This document shows, one piece after another, positions 56,465 through 60,000 of a DNA stretch of 60,000 nt (position 1 is the stretch's first letter; every line of letters starts with the position of its first letter). The position numbers and the translations under genes were made by a program. The notes under the pieces were generated by a model. That model was not told where the DNA came from. It ran no database searches and was given only the letters and a program-made list of their open reading frames with translations. Source of the stretch: Cryptomeria japonica (lineage: Eukaryota; Streptophyta; Pinopsida; Cupressales; Cupressaceae). Location of the stretch: the NCBI RefSeq assembly GCF_030272615.1, contig NC_081414.1, positions 764,815,413 through 764,875,412 of the forward strand, read 5' to 3'.

Positions 56465-58088
56465 TCATCTTCTGCAATAATATTTTTTAGGGGAGTTAGT
56501 GTTCTCAATCATAGAGTCAGGTTGAGAAGACTCTTCCTCAAGAACCTTAGGTCCACTTGAGGAAGTATTGGAAATCGATTCAAATATAGGAGATAGGTTT
56601 GATGAAGTGGTCACACTGATTTGAGTAGAAGCTTTAGAGGAATTATCTAAGATAGTTGGGGAAGAATTAATTGAAGAGGATTTAGAGCTTGATGTTTGTA
56701 AACAAGCCTGGAATCTTGTGTCACCTAACAAGGTGTATATTGTATTGTTGTAAATAAACTTGATTTGCCTATGCAATGTAAAGGGAACAACTTGCATACT
56801 ATGAATCCAAGGTCTCCCTAGCAACAAGTTGTATGTCAACTCTCCAAACATGACATGGGGGTAAAGTAATAGGACCTACCTTAACAGGTAAGGTGATGAT
56901 ACCCAATGAAGATTTAGCAACATTATCAAAGCCACATATGGTGAGAGAATCGGGCTTAATAAGAGATATATCAACATTGATCTTATGCAACAAGTCAATG
57001 CTACAAACATTAAGGCTAGAACCATTGTCCAGTAGTGTTTGTCTTATCGCACTATCATTTATGATAACAACAATCATTAGGGGATCATATTGTTGTTGAA
57101 TTTCACTAGAGGGAAAATCATCTTGTGTAAACACAATATGAGCCCTGGGTGCTGAAATAGAGTTAATCAAGGAAGCCATATTATTGGATGTCACTGCGGA
57201 TGGGACATTCAATGTTTTCAAGGAATCTTGTAGAATTCCATGATGAGCCAAGGAATTTTGAATTAAATCCCAAAGAGATATCTTGGTAGGAGTAGCTTTA
57301 ACTTGTTCACCAAGATCATATTCCTTACCAAGGGTTTGTGAAATGCGAGGTGCTTGAGGAAGAATGGGTTGAGGATCAGGTAGAGGAGTCAGAACAACTA
57401 GAGAAGGGTTAGGTTGCTTATTATTTCTCATGTTATAGGTATGAGAAACTGCATTATAACTCTCCTTAGTTATTTGTCTAGCATAGCTATAAGGACTCTT
57501 AGTGGGATTCCTTCCTTGAACTGTAATGATAGGTTTGTTTGGAGTGCTAAAGGAATCATGACTATATCCACCTTGAACTGTGAAAAGAGGTTGATTAGGA
57601 AGATGTGAAGTTGGAGAAGGACAAGCACCTTGGACAACAAAAAGAGGTTTTATATGTTCATTCACATCGATCCTATTGATTAAGCTTTTAGATGTGTTAT
57701 TCTTGTTTGAAAGTTTAGGAAAAGACATAAAGTCATCAAGGGCATCATCCAATAAACCATGATCATAGTGATTGAAAGGATTATCTTTGGACTCAAAAGG
57801 AGACATAAAATCATAGACGAAATCATGGGAGTCAACCATGTTGCTAGATCTAGTGGAGGAATTGATAGGAATGTACCCATGAGAGGAATCTTTTAACTTA
57901 TCTTTCTCATCACCACGAAATGGCATAGTAACAAGGTTGGTTAATTTTTGGCAAAATGAGAGTTTAGAAGGCTTAGGTTTCAAAAACTCATGTAGAGATT
58001 CATCTAATTCATCCTTACTAAACTCATAATCAACAAAATTGCATACATCATCAAAAGCATGAACATCTTGTAAATAGAAATCTGACAT
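56465..58088 (-). pseudogene. Element G: gag-like N-part and retropepsin
   Basis: MSDFYLQDVHAFDDVCNFVD at 58088 to the frame end at 56799, then a frameshift into 56851-56465. The first 220 residues lack any capsid or CCHC motif I recognise. They contain three copies of a PL(F/I)(V/T)VQG unit (about residues 147-192). The Tat pre-protease block ISLWDLIQNSLAHHGILQDS is present, then the retropepsin: IRQTLLDNGSSLNVCSIDLL with D-N-G-S, a variant of the usual DTG/DSG seen often in Tat elements. The second frame has YNLLLGRPWIHSMQVVPFTL, a standard downstream block. Confidence 0.83.
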
Positions 58089-58269
58089 TTTGAAATGAAA
58101 ATTGCATGAAAATTAAACACACGATGTAAGGAAAATGAAAGAAACCTGTCTCTTTTTTTTCTTTTTTTTCTTTTTCTATGTTTTGAAAGAAAAGAAAATA
58201 AACTAGATCTATATCTAACAATGCAATTCAATGAAAATGAAATTGGATTCACATCGAGTTCACCAAAGA

Positions 58270-59931
58270 TGTGTAGGGGAAAAAGTGAGACTAAGTGTGG
58301 AAACCCTAATCCCACTCTCATACACACTCATGGAATACAAAAGAGCCTAGGGAGGTAACATGCTTTGACTACTTCTTATGAGGAAGAGAGAGTCATGGAT
58401 TACCTCTTAGGTTTTATATTCCTTTGTTGTAAATGAGAGAGAGGAATGATGCAAGAATGCAATCTAACCTAGAATGCAAGTAAGCAAGCAAACCCTAATC
58501 TGAGAATGCATATCAAAGGACAATTGATATACTAATGAAAAGTACAGATCAAAAGGCAAAATAAAAGTGCACCTGTGTCTAAAATCTGAGAAAAAAATGT
58601 TTGGGACCAGGGTGTCACACCATTGTCTTGATTATACACTTCTAGAGTTGTAACTGACAAGATGGATTCTGAAGCTTGCAAAGTGATGTTCTACCAAGTC
58701 CTGCTGACAGAGGGCAGGAACATGGTGCCACGCCACTATCTTGGGCAAGACCAAGATGCCACGCCCCTATCCTTGGGGTTTCTACTAAGATTTTCAACCT
58801 AGAATTATCCTTGTGTTCTCTTTCGATCCCGAAACTTCCAGCGACGCTCGGATCCAAACCTATACTTGAAGCTGAAAATAGGGTTTGGGGTAGCTATATA
58901 GGGTTTTTCCTTAGTCAAACCCCTATGTTGGTGATTTCTACCTCCACAAATAGTTCATAATGTACTAAAAATGTGTGTGCAAGAACCTTGTGTGTATGCA
59001 AGATCCTAAGATAAAAGCAAACAATCTAGAGCAACCCTAAAGAGTAAACCCTAATTGTTTATAATTGACAAAGTAAATGCTCTAAATCCACAATGCAAAG
59101 TGATCTAAATAATGAATATAAATCAAAATTAATCTTATGCAAAGACATGAAAACAAAATGAAACCATACCCAACCCCAAGGGAGAGGTACAAGCCAATCG
59201 TCAGTCGGTGATCTCCTATTGTTCTTCTACATCTTCAAAAGCCCCCAATTGATAAAATGATGCTTGATGAATGTTTGATGGATGAATGTTGAATATTGTT
59301 TAAGAATTCAAAGATCTACTCTTTCCTTGTAAAGAAGGCTCTAATTCTCCAAAAACCTGCCCTTAGATTTTTAGTAGAAGACCTCTTCAAATGAAGAAAG
59401 AGAGCTCTTAAGTATGAAATCCTAGATCTTAATTTCAAGTTTAGGCCAACCTAGGATTTGAATTTCCCACTGATATTTCAAGGTTAGGCATTATTATATC
59501 ATAGGATTGTGCTCCCGAAATTTCAGGGACAAAGTCAAGGACCATATGCATTCCCACCACGGTCCGACCAACTTTTCACAAAATTTTCTAGGTCATTAGA
59601 TATGATGATATTAGAGCACATCCCAAAGTTACAGCTGATTTCGAGATGTTTTGATATGCGAAATTCAGCCTAAATGTTCAAAATAAGACACAATTAGGGT
59701 TTATAATTAAATGATTCATTGGAGGAATAAGATGAAAAGGGGCACGCTTAGGGTAAAGGGCCCAACTTTATAATATGTAAAGTGATGAAACATGCCCTTA
59801 GATTTAATTAAATTAATTAATTAAATTCTTAAAGGGGAATTAGAAATGTAAGATGCAAGACACACTAAGGAGGCTAACCTAAGTGTGAAATTGTACCACC
59901 CTAGCAAGGATGTACAATTTACGACACTACA
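58270..59931 (-). repeat. 5' LTR of element G
   Basis: 1662 bp, tgtgtaggggaaaaag...cgacactaca in plus orientation. Aligned with the truncated 3' LTR and with the reversed solo LTR at 33749-35409. It holds CTATATAG (minus, 58894-58901). The sequence inside the LTR edge on the element side (minus TTTGGTGAACTCGATGTG, about 58251-58268) should be the PBS; I cannot match it to a tRNA with confidence. Confidence 0.92.
58894..58901 (-). promoter_or_regulatory. Candidate TATA box in the G LTR
   Basis: CTATATAG in AACCCTATATAGCTACC on the minus strand, the same context as in the solo LTR (34759-34766). Confidence 0.45.
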
Positions 59932-60000
59932 GTTACATTGTCCAGTCTCCCAAGTTTTGATGATGTTCCTGGATCCATTATTGAATCTTCAATTCTGGAT
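59932..60000 (+). pseudogene. Continuation of the decayed ORF beyond element G
   Basis: Open on the plus strand (TLSSLPSFDDVPGSIIESSI) and in frame with the last frame before 48408 when G and one TSD copy are removed. It runs off the window. Confidence 0.55.

Larger units (their letters stand above)
48409..59931 (-). mobile_element. Ty3/gypsy Tat-type element G carrying an antisense plant-mobile-domain gene
   Basis: 11.5 kb, minus strand. Full 5' LTR 58270-59931; 3' LTR reduced to its last 437 bp (48409-48845). Flanks gctac (48404-48408) and gttac (59932-59936) form a TSD with one mismatch. Gene order: gag-like/protease, RT, RNase H, a second (archaic-type) RNase H, integrase, the mark of the Tat lineage. 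Downstream of pol lies a plus-strand gene remnant with the plant mobile domain. Multiple stops and frameshifts; capsid/knuckle not recognisable. Confidence 0.87.

Noticed and set aside
55610-57608. Plus-strand open frames over the gypsy RT, protease and gag region
   Set aside because: They are reverse shadows of the minus-strand gypsy coding regions.

Overview
This window is plant nuclear heterochromatin: nested LTR retrotransposons around a small, broken target locus. The style suggests a large-genome seed plant. A gymnosperm or conifer is my guess from the long, degenerate, deeply nested Copia elements; nothing here proves it. There is no sign of bacterial, organellar or rRNA sequence, and I found no intact host gene.

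Layout, left to right. (1) 1-4455: Copia element A, minus strand, cut by the window edge inside its reverse transcriptase; its 5' LTR is 2948-4455. (2) 4456-4661 and 10734-11518: target-locus sequence that includes one putative minus-strand exon, split by (3) Copia element B (4662-10733; 1212-bp LTRs; near-perfect 5-bp TSD; integrase deleted). (4) 11519-44222: a tandem Copia array with three LTRs and two internal regions (bodies C and F, minus strand) and one TSD around the whole array. Body C was later hit by a doubly truncated LTR (16471-32870 with its nested insertions), which itself received two full Copia elements of one family in opposite orientation: D (+, 16675-24335) and E (-, 24918-32639). 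C also carries a solo gypsy LTR (33749-35409), and its 3' LTR carries a solo LTR of another family (12266-13463). (5) 44223-48408 and 59932-60000: more target locus. It holds an array of CTTTAAAG-centred palindromes, a probable solo LTR (44914-46125) and an unrecognised, decayed plus-strand ORF. (6) 48409-59931: a Ty3/gypsy element of Tat type (G, minus strand) with a second RNase H, and with a plus-strand (antisense) plant-mobile-domain gene remnant between pol and the 3' LTR.

Removing the insertions at their TSDs rejoins the pieces: the minus-strand exon becomes continuous across B, the palindrome array becomes one region across the tandem array and the solo LTR, and the plus-strand ORF reads on in frame across G. 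The target locus is therefore 4456-4661 + 10734-11518 + 44223-44913 + 46126-48408 + 59932-60000, roughly 4 kb expanded to more than 55 kb.

All Copia bodies have the order gag, CCHC knuckle, protease, GAG-pre-integrase, integrase, RT, RNase H. All use an initiator-Met tRNA type primer site (TGGTATCAGAGC), and all are disabled by nonsense codons, with or without frameshifts or deletions. Beyond the standard parts, three structures stand out: a hairpin with changing stem and constant C-rich loop just upstream of the primer-binding site in most Copia LTRs; an inverted repeat that puts the polypurine tract in a loop at the 3' LTR boundary; and the palindrome array of the target locus.
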